In this document: positions 11,154 through 24,600 of the stretch, in pieces
How positions within the stretch are numbered: position 1 is the first letter of the stretch
Layout: every line of letters begins with the position of its first letter
Source: Isoetes taiwanensis
Taxonomy: Eukaryota > Streptophyta > Lycopodiopsida > Isoetales > Isoetaceae
DNA: 64,000 nucleotides
Reading direction: 5' to 3'
Assembly (NCBI GenBank): GCA_021234155.1
Contig: JAJEKV010000005.1
Span: forward strand, 6,998,216-7,062,215
Translations under genes and position numbers: made by a program
The notes under the pieces: generated by a model
The model's database searches: none
Seen by the model: the letters and a program-made list of their open reading frames with translations, nothing else
Told to the model about the DNA's origin: nothing

Positions 11154-14100
11154 GCATGCATTGTATTATTAAGGTGAACTTGTTGGGGACGGTTAAAAGT
11201 GGTTGTGCTCCATCATTAGGGAGCACAGGCTTTGATCTTAAGCCCATTGAACATGTACACTATATAAATCAGCCCTTATTTTTAAATGTTTTCTCCCTGC
11301 TGCTAGAGCTACACGCCAGATGGGAAGTGCAGATTGTACAATACGATTGGCTATCATGCTTTTTGAAGACAATTAGCATGTGATTCCGGTGGATCAAGGT
11401 GCCTTTTGCAGCAAGGTCTCCTGGACTTGTAATTCTGTTTTGTTTACACTATCGTCTGGTTGGAATTAATTTGCTAGTTTGCCAAACGCAGCTTCAGGAC
11501 ACTGGAAATGCGATCCAATGGGAATGACCTTAAAAGAATTATGGTCGTTAAAATTACCTGCAGGAACATTCGACTGGTTGTTAGGTTAGGTTATATGATG
11601 GAAATGAATCCCGAGGTAGAACGCTAATTATCTCATTGCTATTTTTTCTTCTTGATGTATTGTATGTGGCTTCTATTATTGCTGTGGGATCCATGATGCT
11701 TTCTGATGTTTATAGTCCAGGTTTTGCTCACAAATGCACTCTGTTGGCCACGTATGGTCGCTTGATAAAAAGGGACGCTTGAGATGGTCGGGCAATTCGT
11801 GCGGGACATGTCCCAGTTCCTCTATTTTCCAGTCTTGATAACGAAATAGGCTCAGTTTGATAACAAAAACTGAAGGTGGCATGCCTAGTCAAAGTTTATC
11901 CATGCCATGCTCGTCATTTGCACATTTTACATAATTTCTTGACCCATCTCATGTATGCTTGGGCTAGGATTCAAGTCATATATTGGGCTCAGACTTGAAC
12001 ATTGTGGTAAGATATCCTTTGTAGAAGTTACATGCTTATTGAGCTTTGTACTTCTCGCTTTTTGCCAGCAGACAGGAAATATAACAACCACACCAACTTA
12101 GCTAAATCTTTTGTAGACAAGATACTTGTTATGAATTGCTCATGTATGCAGCTCCATCTAAGTCAAATATGTTGGCTTTATAATTTTTTTTTTCAACATG
12201 TATATAGATTTACAAGTCAATCACGTGAACTAATCACACCCGACCTTCAAACAAAGAAGCTTGTTGCCACGATTTTGCTCATTCAAGCCTTTAAGTAAGT
12301 TTAAACAACCAAGCATTCCACGTGCTATTACAATCAATGAGGTGTTAACACGATAACTCAATGAGGTGATAACACGATAACTCGATTCCAATATGTATAT
12401 AAGATGTAGCTTCAATATATTTGACAGCTTAACAGATTGACTCTAGATTGTCATTGAAAGCTGATCCAAGCTTCTATGATTGACTCTAGATTGTCATTGA
12501 AAGTTGATCCAAGCTTCTATACATAGTAAAGCCTGCGGAGAGAGTAAAGTTTGCATCACCATATTTCAAGTAAATTTAAAATCAGATGTCTCCTGTGTTA
12601 TGCAAGAATACTTAATATGTTAAAAAGAGGAGACCGCTGATATCTATAGCTGAAATATTGCCCTAATAATGGCAAGATTTTGAAGGCAACATGACATTAT
12701 CAATAGCACTAGATCTTTAATGAGCAGATGGCAAATATATCAGGAAACAAGATACTTCAAGTGAATTAGAGCAAGATAAAAAATCACAACCTAAAGAGAC
12801 GCGCATGAAAAGCAAAAACTAGAAGCTAGAATAGCAAGCCCGGCCCACCTCCAAAATCCAAACCCAATTTGTTGCACAACCATCAAATCCCTAACTCTGA
12901 TATTATTGATCAAGGGCCAAAATTTGCAGAAACTTGTCATATATCTTGATGATTCTGCAATATATCTTGATGATCCAGTTGTTACCCCTAAAAAAATTTA
13001 TTGTAGAAGGCGCAGATCCTTGTGGCCGCTATTTGAAAGTAGAATCCGGATTTTCTAGCCTTATAGTGGCCAAGTCTGATATGCAATGCTCATTGATCGA
13101 AATAATATGAAAGATTTTCGAGATTCTTCATTATCAATATCTGTGTGAAGTTAGAATAACATGAAAGATTCTCGAGATTCTTAAAGACTAGCATTTATGC
13201 AATCTTTGTGTGGTTCACTGCTAGTGTCAATATCTCTTGGAGTTGAATCCCCTTAAGATATTGAAGCCGAAGGTTGCACAAAAAACGCATTTCTTTGTAA
13301 CTACAATGGATGGGCATGTCAAATGAAATAGTTATGGCATGGATCAGTATAATCACACTTAAAGTCAGTTTGCAACCGTGCCCATTGCACCAGATATTTT
13401 TGTTATTCTCTTCTCATGGGAGCTTCAAAGATACAAGATGTATATATAGGATTGTCGTCTAGAGCTTCCTACACAAAGAATTAATGAATAGAAACTATAA
13501 GGATATGTGAATGTTAATCTTGTTGCCTCACATTTGACTATTATGATATTGCATATATATCAACCATATCTAAACATACATAAAAAGTTTTAAAAGAAAG
13601 GAAGGCTCCATCTTGACCATATGAAGTGAGCAATTCAATTCTAGTACATATAAATGCAAACTCCCCAAAGACACACGCAATGCCATATGTATTATGCTCG
13701 CATGTATATATGTTTAGAAATTTCACATGGTAGAAAAGCATACAACAAAAATAACAGGAAGAAAACAACAATTTGATCGTGTGCAGACAAAAAGCCCACC
13801 AATTGGAAGAGAGGATTGTAATCCTCGAAGGACCTTAGATGATGGCTGAATAATAGTAGCTAGACCCCGTCCAGAACTTGAATAGATATACATTCTTATA
13901 TTTCATATGCTAAACAAGATGATACCCAAATTCTGCTCAAATATGTCACTCTCCAAAAATATGTGTTGTAGGTAGGCAATGGTGGTTAACATGAACCACA
14001 CTTCAGGATGGAATACTTTCAAGGTATAACAATGTTTACATGTAGACAAAATTTTAAAATATGACCTTCAATTGCAGACACGAGCATAAAATTGAAACTC

Positions 14101-14551
14101 TGCAAATAGATTGATTCTCTGCAACTATGGCAGCTGGAAGAACCAACTCTTAGGTTTCAGTTCAGAATATCTAATGCAGTTCATGGTAGCAGAAAATGGC
14201 GATGGAGGCTTTGTAAGTTCTAAGAGAGGCACACCTCAAGAATGGAATTAGAATTATTTTAATAATCCAAATCTGATCTCAATCCTAAAACCAAAAAAAC
14301 ATATATATGAGCCTACAATGGCATGTACCTTCAGGTTGATACCATGCCGTTGTGTTTGCAGCTAAAACTAGAGCACCCATTACAATAATAATTCTTCTTT
14401 TAAAGCTACTTCGATCCAAGTGAATGATACAAATAAATGAACAATAGATTTTTATGGAGAACCAGGTTGGCTAATAATCCTACCGTGTCTGAGCTTACAG
14501 TTAATTCTTGCAACCGAGTCTTGCATTGCTGTCTACAAATTATGCTTCACA
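11154..14551. other. 3' flank of SF3B3 and intergenic DNA
   Basis: The first few hundred bases are probably the 3'UTR, but no clear AATAAA-type signal decides its end. After that the DNA is AT-rich with no supported gene. It contains a 24-base tandem repeat (12335-12383) and a 43-base tandem repeat (12435-12520). Much of this flank is nearly identical in copy B, including the stretch 13500-14500 against 31400-32400. Confidence 0.6.
12335..12520. repeat. Two small tandem duplications
   Basis: A 24-base unit (caatgaggtgttaacacgat, 12335 and 12359) is followed by a 43-base unit (gattgactctagattgtcat, 12435 and 12478). Both are present in copy B near 30240-30420. Confidence 0.88.
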
Positions 14552-14801
14552 ACATGGGCATTCATTACCATTGCTTTCAAAAATGACGGGGGCTGTGATA
14601 CGATATGCATATATGTTTCTCCCTTTCCCTGGCTCTATCTATGGTCATAGCCCAGGTTGGAATCCTAGAGAGCACTACATGGGCATTAATTACCATTGCT
14701 TTTAAAAATGACGGGGTCTGTGATAGGACATACATGTATGTTTCTCCCCTTCCCTAGCTCTATCTATAGTCTTAGCCCAGGTTCAAATCCTAGAGAGCAC
14801 T
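14552..14801. repeat. 125-base tandem duplication
   Basis: Units at 14552-14676 and 14677-14801 share acatgggcatt, attaccattgctt, aaaatgacgggg, ctatctat and tcctagagagcact. The second contains aggttcaaatcct, which resembles a tRNA B box, but no A box accompanies it. Copy B carries the pair at about 32453-32700 with almost no change. Confidence 0.88.
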
Positions 14802-14929
14802 ATAGTTCTATATTATAGTTGTTTTGATGTGCATACTTATACAAGAAAATTAATACGGCCTACGGCGCATTGTTCCAGTTTTAGCATGTTCTTACGATGT
14901 AAGGCCCTATAGCTTCCCATAGATTCTCT

Positions 14930-15350
14930 TAGAATTTTCTATTTTGATTGAGGTGCTTACCCATGAGCATTTAAAACCTTCTAAAATGATCTATTTTGGA
15001 TTTGTGCAATATTTTTAAAACATTTTCTATTTTTAGACTAAGGCGCTTACCTTGAGCATCTAGAATATTTTTTTTTCCAAGATTTATATTGTACACCTTT
15101 ATTATGAAACATTTTAGAACATTCTATTGTCGCTCTTTGCAAAATCTTAAAAACCCATGAGCATTTAAAACCTTCTAAAATAATCTATTTTGGATCTGTA
15201 CATTTTTAAAACATTTTCTATTTTTAGACTAAAGCGCTTGCCTTGAGCATCTAGAATATTTTTTTTTCAAGATTTATATTGTACACCTTTATTATGAAAC
15301 ATTTTAGAACATTCTATTGTCGCATTTTGCAAAATCTTAAAAAAACTCTA
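14930..15350. repeat. Array of gaggtgcttacccatgagcat repeats
   Basis: A 194-base unit is repeated twice (second unit starts near 15155). Inside each are diverged sub-repeats of about 85-100 bases built on ggtgcttacccatgagcat, gaacattctattt and tatttttagact. The same repeat family forms the array at 42295-42900, which is likewise followed by a tRNA-like element. The copy B equivalent is 32825-33250. Confidence 0.8.
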
Positions 15351-15626
15351 AGATTTCATCAAGATTTTCTTACACTCCCTTAGATATTATGAAGATTCCC
15401 TTAGATTCAATTAGATTTTAAGAGATTCCGTTAGACTTGTATATTTCCCTAGATTCTCTTACAACTTATGAGATTTCCTTATATTCCTAGAAATTTCTAG
15501 AACATTTTAGAACTTTCTGGAACATTTTAAAAGTTTCAAAACATCCTAGAATATTATAGTCTATTTTATCTTAATCAGAACATTACCCTTAAGTATATTT
15601 GAAACATAAATTTTTCATAGAATTAA

Positions 15627-15690
15627 TGCTTGGTCTAGTGGTTAGAGTGGGGGGTTTAGGGGGTTGAGGACTAGGGTTCGAATCCCCCCA
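15627..15690 (+). mobile_element. tRNA-derived SINE-like head (copy A)
   Basis: The sequence atgcttggtctagtggttag has an A-box-like core resembling the D arm of tRNA-Glu-type genes. Thirty bases on, agggttcgaatccccc has a perfect B box (GGTTCGAATCC) and a T-arm-like stem. The spacing is right for an internal RNA polymerase III promoter, but there is no proper acceptor stem or anticodon arm. It is therefore a tRNA-derived element, not a tRNA gene. The copy B version is at 33527-33590 and a diverged relative is at 43197-43260. Confidence 0.6.
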
Positions 15691-15719
15691 ATAACATAAA
15701 AAATTTTAAAAGCCTTTCC

Positions 15720-16025
15720 TTAAGGAACGAGCATTTAATATGAGCCTTAGGATCTTAAACTCGATCAACGATCAAGATCTCACCATATAAAAGCAATATG
15801 AGCCGTAGGATCTATTACATATAATTCTCAAAGCCACGTGGACTGTAGGATGTGTCCCCAAGCCACGTGAGCCGTCGGATCTCGGACCGACGGTCAGGAT
15901 CAGATCACTCTGAACCATAGGACCGCGGTACACATACTATATGTAAACTCCCAGGCCATCTGGGCCGTAGGATACGTCCCAAACCCACGTGAGCCGTCGG
16001 ATCTTGAACGGACGGTCGGATAAGC
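15720..16025. repeat. Cluster of gagccgtcggatc motifs
   Basis: About six versions of gagccgt(a/c)ggatc, several followed by gaccgacggtcaggatc-type inverted partners, lie at 30-60 base spacing. The palindrome cacgtg occurs two or three times among them. Such ccgtcggatc/gatcggacggt pairs are common in the terminal regions of plant DNA transposons, so this may be a transposon end. No TIR or target-site pair could be fixed. Confidence 0.55.
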
Positions 16026-16867
16026 GCGAAACATAAGAACATATAGAGATCAGATATATACTTGTATATTATAGTTGTTTTGATGTTGTTCCACTTTAAT
16101 CCTGTATTTGCCAACCATACAATATTTCATTTTAGGGGATAAAAAATAAACTTAATTTACTTTGAGAGAACAATACAGAGAGGGGCACACCCATCTATGA
16201 ATATGAGATGAGAATAGCTACATGGTTCCATCTTGCACTAATCTCTTTTTCGACCTAAAGTAAGATTAGACAAGTGCTCTATGTTTCAATCTTTTCGTCT
16301 TCTTCACTCTCGAACACTAGCCTGAATCTTTTAAGCCTTTTAAGGACCATACAAAGAAGTTGATTTGATGATATGTCCTCTTGATCCTCGTCGAAGACTG
16401 GGCATTTCTCCTTTTATATTGACCAGATTGTCTAGGCCCTGGCTATATGAACGACCACCTTCTTCATGGGACACCTTTCTAGGAGGAGGATTCCCATACT
16501 TAAAGGGTATCCAAAACTATCCAGACTCCATGTCCATACTACTTGCAACATCTCACATTCCACCAGGCAATGTTCTATAGACTCCTATTCAGCCTTGCAC
16601 ATGGGGCATAGTCGGCAGACGTTCTTGTTCCATTTTGAGACTAGTTGATTGACCCTTGGAACCCCGTGGATCACTTGCCAAAGGAAATCGTTAATCTACT
16701 AAGCAAACATAATTAATTTGAGAAATTTAGAATTCTATTTGTGTATGAAATAGGTTGCAAGCTATCCACATGATGCAAAGAATGGTTGATCTGGAGCAAA
16801 AGTTTGCGTTATATTGCAGAAAAGATACAAGGAAATTATATCTTGTTTGAATTGGGCCATCAAGGGG
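16026..16867. other. Right part of copy A, no gene seen
   Basis: AT-rich DNA with short open frames lacking any family resemblance. The minus strand near 16300-16650 has modest coding-like composition (LCMVLKRLKRFRLVFESEEDEK in copy B, about 34190-34260), possibly a relic. The segment is near-identical in copy B up to the shared end. Confidence 0.5.
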
Positions 16868-18691
16868 AGACTTTTCGGCCAAGGTCCCGGGATGACGCTC
16901 TGTGAGGAAGAACATTTCTTGGCTGATGGGCCGCAAAGAATGTACCGGCCTTTCTAGCCTTAAGGAAAGGTATTGCTTGACCGCATCCCAGCTGCGGGAG
17001 CGTGCCTAAGTGACTTGGTGGGAGCTAAAGATTATGCTTCTTTGCACTTCGCGACGTAACCACCTGCTACGCGAACAAGGTCAGCAGAATCCTTGAAAGC
17101 TTGCCAAAGGTTTACTTTTCCGCAACACCTTCAGCCCCGGACGCCAATGAGCCCGGTGATGCTCGCTAAGCCCCAGCGTTGAGTATTGTGGGGAGATGCT
17201 GCTGCATCCTCCTCGCGAATCTTCGGGAGTAAGTAGGAGCTGACTCATAGTCCGCCAATTCGAAGCCGGGCATACAGGAGGTACATCAAACATTTGAGCA
17301 ACCCTCGCCAAGCGTCAGTAGTAGAGCGGGTAAAGGGATTCGAGTCCAATTCCTCCTCATCCCTACTGTTCGGCATCTCCTCATCCCTATAAATAACCTC
17401 CTCTTATTCCTTAATTTATAGTTATCAAATCCACTACGTAAAACACATACATTCGGCTGAGATTCTCCATAAACTCTTTAAATTGTTTCTCGTTGGCATT
17501 TATAGGGCTTGATTTCAGGTGGCAGATGGACGCCATTTTATTTGTGTTTTGTTTCGTTTTTGTATTGATAGTTAATTCTACCATAATTGGACGTTTGTTT
17601 TCGTAATTGTCGGTGATTATATTTTCGGAGAAGACTAAAACACGCTTTGCAAGACCGCCACATGATTCGCACGGTTCTGCATGAGTTTGGCTTATCATCA
17701 CGTACACAAAATGGGCAAAATGGAGCGCAATTGGGCCAGAATTCGGCGACATATTGGAGAAACGTCAAATCAATCCAAATGGGTTGATTACATTCATTCA
17801 GCCCAGCCTGGCGCATGCAATGCAAGCAAGAGTCAACAAGATGCCCCTCGCGTACGGCAAACATCTCTAAAACGCGGCACGGTGCCCAGCATGTCCCTCC
17901 TGCCGCGCAGCCCACCAACGCAAACCGTCTCGCCATTTGGCTGGCCCTCAAAGACTGTCGTACCGGTTGTTTACCATATGTATTGACTTGCCCACTCATC
18001 TTTTATTAAAGCAGCTATTCCAAACCCGAGGAAAGCTTGGAGGTTCCAACATTGCTGGAAATGATAGAGAGCAAAATGGAGATTGTTCGAAGTTACTTCT
18101 GGACAAGGTACTTAAGAAAATGCAAAGGTCGTGCCCTTCGTATTACCTAGTTTGGAAACACCGCCGCTGGAGTACCACCCGCCAACTCGCTTCAGTCAAC
18201 GCCGCTACCAGGTAAGTAGTAGCTAGTATAGTGGCGGAGTGAGAGAGGTATAAGATGCACCGTGGTAGTTCAGATAGACGGAGGTAAATGTAATCATGGA
18301 AGCGGCGATGGATTGTTTGATTCCCACCCACACCACCAATCCATGCCACTTACTTTAATTCTCAAACCAGCCTACCACTCAACCCACGCCAACCTTAAGG
18401 CCCGCAGATGCCAATTCAACCCAAATACGACGCAAACACTCCCCAGACATGCCCCATGCCAAACCTGAAATGGGCCATGACCAGCGCGTGCATGCAAACC
18501 CCTGGAGCCAGCAGTCCGCCTCAAATAGCTGCAATTGTGCTGTTCTTGAAATTTAATGAGCATCTAACACTGGGGCAGAGAGCAGGGGCTGGTGGAGGAG
18601 AGCGGGAGGGTGGAGACACGAAGAATATTAGCAGGATGAAGTGACAAATCTCTAAATATAAGCAGCAGGATACTTGCAGCAGTGATGTGAG
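16868..18691. other. Spacer between the two copies
   Basis: This 1.8 kb is unique to the junction. It is richer in GC than its flanks and has short open frames on both strands (for example 17411-17999 minus) without recognisable domains. A B-box-like gggattcgagtcc occurs at 17337-17349 but no paired A box. Low-complexity purine-rich DNA (gagagcaggggctggtgga) lies just before copy B. No gene is supported. Confidence 0.6.
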
Positions 18692-21600
18692 ATTATAATG
18701 TTATAAGATAAGTCCTGGGATCCACTCTAGATCCTAATTTGCCACAAATAATCTCACTAGATCGGCGGGTTCAAAACAAAACCTCTTTTTCTTTAAATGT
18801 GATCCCCTTTCTTGTCCAAACGAAGTTCCTTTTCTAAGGACCTTTTTTCTCTCTATGTTTATAAATGTGTCACCTTTTCTCTCACATCGGGCCTGTGCAA
18901 CATCCTCGACCCCTTCTCATGCTAGGTTGTTCCATTATGGTCAAGTGTAGCAACACATGCATCCTCGCTCTAACATCGTGGAGAGTTCTCTCCAAATTGC
19001 CCCTTCACCAACAAGTTTTGCCCTGTCTTTTCCATACGATTCAAGAGAGCTCTAACCCGAGAGGAAGTGATGAAGCTTTATAAAAATAGCCACTGCAAGG
19101 AGTTTTTATCGTATTATTCAAAAAGTCAGAGGCAAATCTCGTGATTCATTGAACATCCCAGATGAATATAATTTATTTTCATGGAGATGTTAATTATTTT
19201 ATCTTGACATATCCCAGAAACGACTTTAAGATACCAAGAAGCGAGCATATGATTTGGATAGCACTTTGTTTGAAGCTCCAAATGGTGGTTGCTGTGGAGT
19301 TAACAAACATACAAGTATTCTAAGTGAATAATTTTCAAGCTGCCAGAGTAAAATATCTACACGTAACTTGTTTTAGATCCTACTACTATGGCTTTCTCTC
19401 GGCCCTCCGCAGCAATCCTCTGGCGTAAGCGGTTCTGTAAGCTAAATCACCCACCCATCCAAATCTTTATATCAAACCCTGGCAGAGCACGCACTTTCCA
19501 TAACGCCGCCGTTCCATATCAATCCACCGCAAAGCCGTCACCGCCACGCCATCCTGTCCAAATGGCTAATGCAAACGTCCCACCTCCCATGGAGCGGACG
19601 GAGGATATGGATTTTTTTGATGGATAGGGTAATTTTATGTCTCAGAGTAATTTGCTACGGTATCAATTCGCGCCTCGCGTTTTGTCCGCCACCGTCATTC
19701 AAATGTTTCAACCTCGCCAAAACCGGAAATTGGTATCATGTTAAACCCAAAATTGGGTATCATGCCTATTACCTTCGCAGGTCTTCACCACATAGTCGCT
19801 TCACAATTTTAGCTTACAGTCATTTCTGCACATGCAACACCGGCTATTATTAAGACCTACTTGATCTACGTGAAGCGAGAAATTATGCTTCACACTCAAA
19901 TATTTGTGAAACCATCACATACCCCGCCGCAACAATATGAAAGCTAGTACACCCGCATCCCCAAAAAAGGAGACCAACCACTGCAAGTCCCTTGGTGTCG
20001 CCGACCGACAAACGTCACAAGCCCTACCCACGGCCTCCACCATGTCGATCTTAGTCGCATAGGTTCACCCCAGATAGCTTTTATGCTTAACCTCAATGCA
20101 GCATGATGCAATCAATAATGATCCCAATTTTGGCGCGCCATGCAACATTAGATTTTCTTAAACGTTCTTGCCATGATGCACCAAGTTGCCCCTCGCTCTA
20201 TTTTGCATCTAAGCATGTAATCCCTCGCTGGGTCATTCCACATGAAAAGCCCCAGCTGCTGTTTTGAAATGGGCAACATTTAGAAGACTGATTGGCATAC
20301 TGAGCTAGTAGTTTGTGAAGGTAACTTGAGGTTTTTAAAACCACAACTTAAAACTAAACTAATGTGATGTGCTACATATTGCAGTGTTTGAAGGAGGAAT
20401 ATGGAGTGAAGGAGCACATGAATATACCAAGAACACTGAACATGTGAACACCCTTAAAATGACTCCTAAATTGTTGTTAGGTCAATAAAAAGAAGCAGAA
20501 AGCATTGAAATGTTATAAGATAAATCCCGATTTAAATACAACAAGGGACAATAAATAATCAGAAAAAAGTGTTGAATTTTTAAACATTAAATTCAATGAA
20601 CTGATAGAACCAAGCTAAAAAAATGGTAGAAATCAATTTGAAAAGTCTACAACAATACAATCCACAAAACATACAAGTCACAACTACAAATATCAAAAGT
20701 CAACCACACTAAAAATTCCTTATAGCTGCAGTAACAATACAAGCAAGCTAAAACTACAACATCAAGAATCTATAAAGCTCCACAACACATAAGCAAGTCA
20801 CAACTACAACATCGGTAAACTAATACGCTCAAATTCTTGTTATAATGAGCAACGTCTACAACACATAAGCAAGTCACAGCACCATAAAAATCATCATTGT
20901 AAAACATCTATAATAAAACCCATACATAATGAGGTTTTAGTCCCTCTTTTCACTACCTATGTATAGCATAATTTGTTCTTATAAATTTCAAGTGTATTAT
21001 TTCTGGCTGATAAGAGCCCATTGCCGGACATCGTACATTATTTCTTGTTTTTCTAAATAAAAGTGGTACCTATGTAAGCAGTATAATTTGTTCTTATAAA
21101 ATTTCTTGCGAGAATACTTCTACCGGAGAAATATTCCCACAGTTTGACACGTACATTTTTCTGTTTTTCTTAAAAATGTTGAAATTTGTGATGGCCCAAA
21201 CCAAACTCTCCTCTCATTTCTCCGGCCCAGCTCAGGCCGGGCGCCATCGGACCCCAGCAACCGTCCCAACCCCGTCCCGCCCGTTCCGACGCCAAACGAT
21301 AGAGAAGTGAAGTAAGCGTTGGAATAATTCTTATATTATAGATGTAATTTTTGAAGTAGGTGTTTAGAGGATGTTCTTGTAAATTGGTTCTTAGTTGAGG
21401 GAGTTTTGCCTGAATGGCGAGTGATTGTTGATTGCTCGTGTAGGTTTTCACCCGTTTTACGCGGGATGCAGTACGCAGGTGTTTCGCGGCAGCGGGCGTT
21501 CTCCGCGTCACGCATTTTAATCCCACCGCGTTCACTCGGCCTCTTCCGCCCGGCCAACCAACTGCCGCCCGCATCCGCGGCCCCACACCGCCAAACAATA

Positions 21601-24600
21601 AACAGCATACCCCTTTACCCGCCTGAAACACTCCCAATCACGCACCAAACCGGCCCATCATTCAAACGGGCCACGGCTCACACCCATCTCCTCTGCCCGA
21701 CCATCCACCAAACTGGCCTCCAAAACTAACCCCATCATGATCAAGAAAGAAAGACCAACACTTTCACATCCGTGTTCTGACCAAGATTCCCAAATTAAAC
21801 CCCTCCATTTTCTGAGCCCCGAGTCTCAAAAGCATAAAACCTTTGAATTAATTCTGCCAAGCAACAGGCGGATTTTCGGTGTTACTACTTCTGCCTGGCA
21901 ATCCAGGACAGGCTGAAGTACCATTTTCATAAACCCAAGTTGTGGATGCTTCAGAGGAACCTGAACGATCCTGCTCACAAAGCAGTAAGCATGACGACTA
22001 TATTTAGAAAATATAGAGATCTTTTGATAATTCACAACCCCCTACCCGCCAAACCCCTAAACCCCTAATTCAGGATGACCCTTTATTGCAGAACTCTGGC
22101 CCATGACAGCACCCAACCGCTGATGTTTGCTGTTACAGATGCAACTGGTGTGGCACTCATCTCCTGCTGTATCATTTTCAGCCTTCTTGATAAGTGCGGA
22201 CTGTAACAAAACAATGACTTAATTATGACAACAAAGTTTAAAAATGCCCAAAGGTTTCAGAACTCTAAAAGTATTTAGCTTTAAATTTCAAAAATGCTGT
22301 TCATTTCTGGCTTGGATGTCTGAATAACAATAACTCCTGTTCTTTTCATGTATAACATGCAAGGAATGGAAGTTTGCTCTCTATCTAAAAACATGGCTAT
22401 CATCAAACCCAACACAAGTAGAAAGACACCAGATGTAGTTCATGCCAGTACAGCATACCTGAACTGGAAGAGGGCAGATTATCACGCATAGTGCCAAAGC
22501 CAATGGATCAAATGAGACAGCTGGCAAATACTAATAAAATACCGTCCATAAGGAAGGCAATCGCGGTTGTGGTGATATAAATGAGAAGAATATAATATAT
22601 TCACACGATTGTTGAATGACATAGATGACCAATTGAACTAACTGGCCAGCATGATATAGATACATATTGACATAATACAATTCATGTATTTGATTTACTC
22701 CAAATACTTTGTCCTGCGGGTTATCATGATCAAAATATGCCTGGAGTTCCCAAGACGCCTTAACCAGAAGTTTCGTAAGCCTTTATCAAAGGCCCGAGAG
22801 CAATCGAAATTCCAAAGATTGAATGAGTTAGGTCGGCTTCAGGAAGTTTAAATTTTGATGTGGGTGGCATTCAATACAAGGTAAATAAAATGTAAGATTT
22901 GGCGAGATTGAAAGTATGGGTTTGGCTGCCAAGGAGCAAGTTTTGTATATGAAATGTTATTAGATTTTACCGGACCACAAAGATGCTTTCACTCTGAATA
23001 TTACAACAATTTAGCAACACTAGGTTTGGAAAGGAAATTGCTTTTAAGATTGTTGCTTCGCGATGTACCAACATTAAACTTATGACCATAACCAAACTGA
23101 CTTACATTAGAGCAACATATGACACTTAAACTAACATACCCATAACATAAAATGCACATTAGGTAATAAGCCATAATAACAGCGGCAGCATGCATAGATT
23201 GAAGGGCCTCTTGCATTTTCTTGCTTTTGACATCAACAAAACGACATGGAGTGAGGCCTACTATGCTTTTTGGTAAAACCCATTTATTTATAATATTTAA
23301 AGTTCATCATTTGACACGTTTATAGCACGGCAATCTTTGGAGCACGCTAAGTTTTTATAAATAAACTATTAAAAATTTATATAATTTTGTATAAGTGTAT
23401 GGTAAACGCACAATTATCATTTATAATTAAAACTTCGTTTAGAAAAGCATTTCAGCAGGACACATCATATATATTCCTTGTTATTGTATCTTGTAAGATT
23501 AGGTGAGGTTCATCACCTTATCATAATGATGAGACAACGGTATGCTAAGAGGTCCATATATTTTAAGCCACGTGCGTCACCTTTGTAACCTTGTATACCT
23601 TATTAGTGTGGAGAAAGGAACATGGCTAAGTCATTATACATAATTTAGCCAACCTTAGGTATGGAACTATTTCCATGGTTCCATCTTATTTTAACATCAT
23701 AGAACACCCCATTGAAGCACATCGTGACATGGCAACCTAACCCTCTTAATGTGAGCAGGCAATCTTAGGCCATTTGAAACTACGACTGGAACTCTTGGAA
23801 CCACTGTTGGCACCGACTCGTTTAAGTCATCTATTTGTATAGCACAACAACCCAGAATTATTATTGCACACGAGGAGAATTGGGAGCTGCAACCTCCGTG
23901 GCGATGGAGATGCGAGGCAGTTCATTTCATTCTGAAAGAATGAGGAGTTTAGATTGGAGTTAGACAAGCTTGGACCTCTTACTTTTGGGAGAAGAAAAGT
24001 AATGCACCATGGGTTGTCGATGCCACAGGCTGTATGAAGATCCTTTACACTTTTAAGATTTGGGGTCTTCATGGAACTGTCGCTTAATCAAGGAAGGTTG
24101 ATTCTTTGTTTATCAATAGTTAGTGGTCCTACAATAGGGCTATTGTACCATTAGATTTTTACTAGTATTATACGGATGGAAGCTCAACAAATTCAACTAG
24201 CTCGGAGGTCAAAGCGGGCTTGCAATGGTTCAAGAGGGGGATCACCAGAGCACATGTTTCCTTTTAAAGCTGCAAGAATTTGGAACTTCTGCAATGGTAT
24301 CTCTCTAGGTTCAAGAGGGGCCTCCCATTTCTAATTTTGATCAACTTGATCTTTTGCATGATCTTTTTGCTTATTCTTTCTCTTCGTCACCTGCTTCCCT
24401 TCAACATGTTTTTTATGAGGCGTTACTTTGCTAAGGTCCATCCTATTATATCTCGACGAACCGGTGTGCTTATTTTACTACAGGTAACATCCCATGGGAG
24501 TATGACCCGAGTTGTGTATTCTTGAAGAAGTGACGGAACATGAGTGGAATAGTGGCCCGAGATTTAGGGTGGGAGATCGCAGCCGATGTCTATCTTGAAG

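Larger units (their letters stand above)
127..16867 (+). repeat. Segmental duplication, copy A
   Basis: This block is repeated in the same orientation at 18692-34763. The left edge is where the shared sequence attataatgttataagata begins, and the right edge is the shared ggccatcaagggg, after which the two flanks differ completely. The coordinate offset falls from about 18565 at the left edge to 17946 at the SF3B3 start and 17896 at the right edge, so copy B is about 670 bases shorter, mostly in the first 7 kb. The unit carries SF3B3, its flanks, several local tandem duplications and a tRNA-like repeat. Copy A reads cleanly through the coding sequence. Confidence 0.95.

Noticed and set aside
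15627-15690. Functional tRNA gene
   Set aside because: A and B boxes are present, but no acceptor stem or anticodon arm can be drawn; a tRNA-derived repeat fits better.
17316-17360. tRNA-like B box gggattcgagtcc in the inter-copy spacer
   Set aside because: No A box or T-arm stem of adequate length accompanies it.
19388-19627. 79-codon frame in copy B with a mitochondrial-presequence-like start
   Set aside because: The counterpart in copy A (from 879) stops after 28 codons and diverges, and the region is the noisiest part of copy B.
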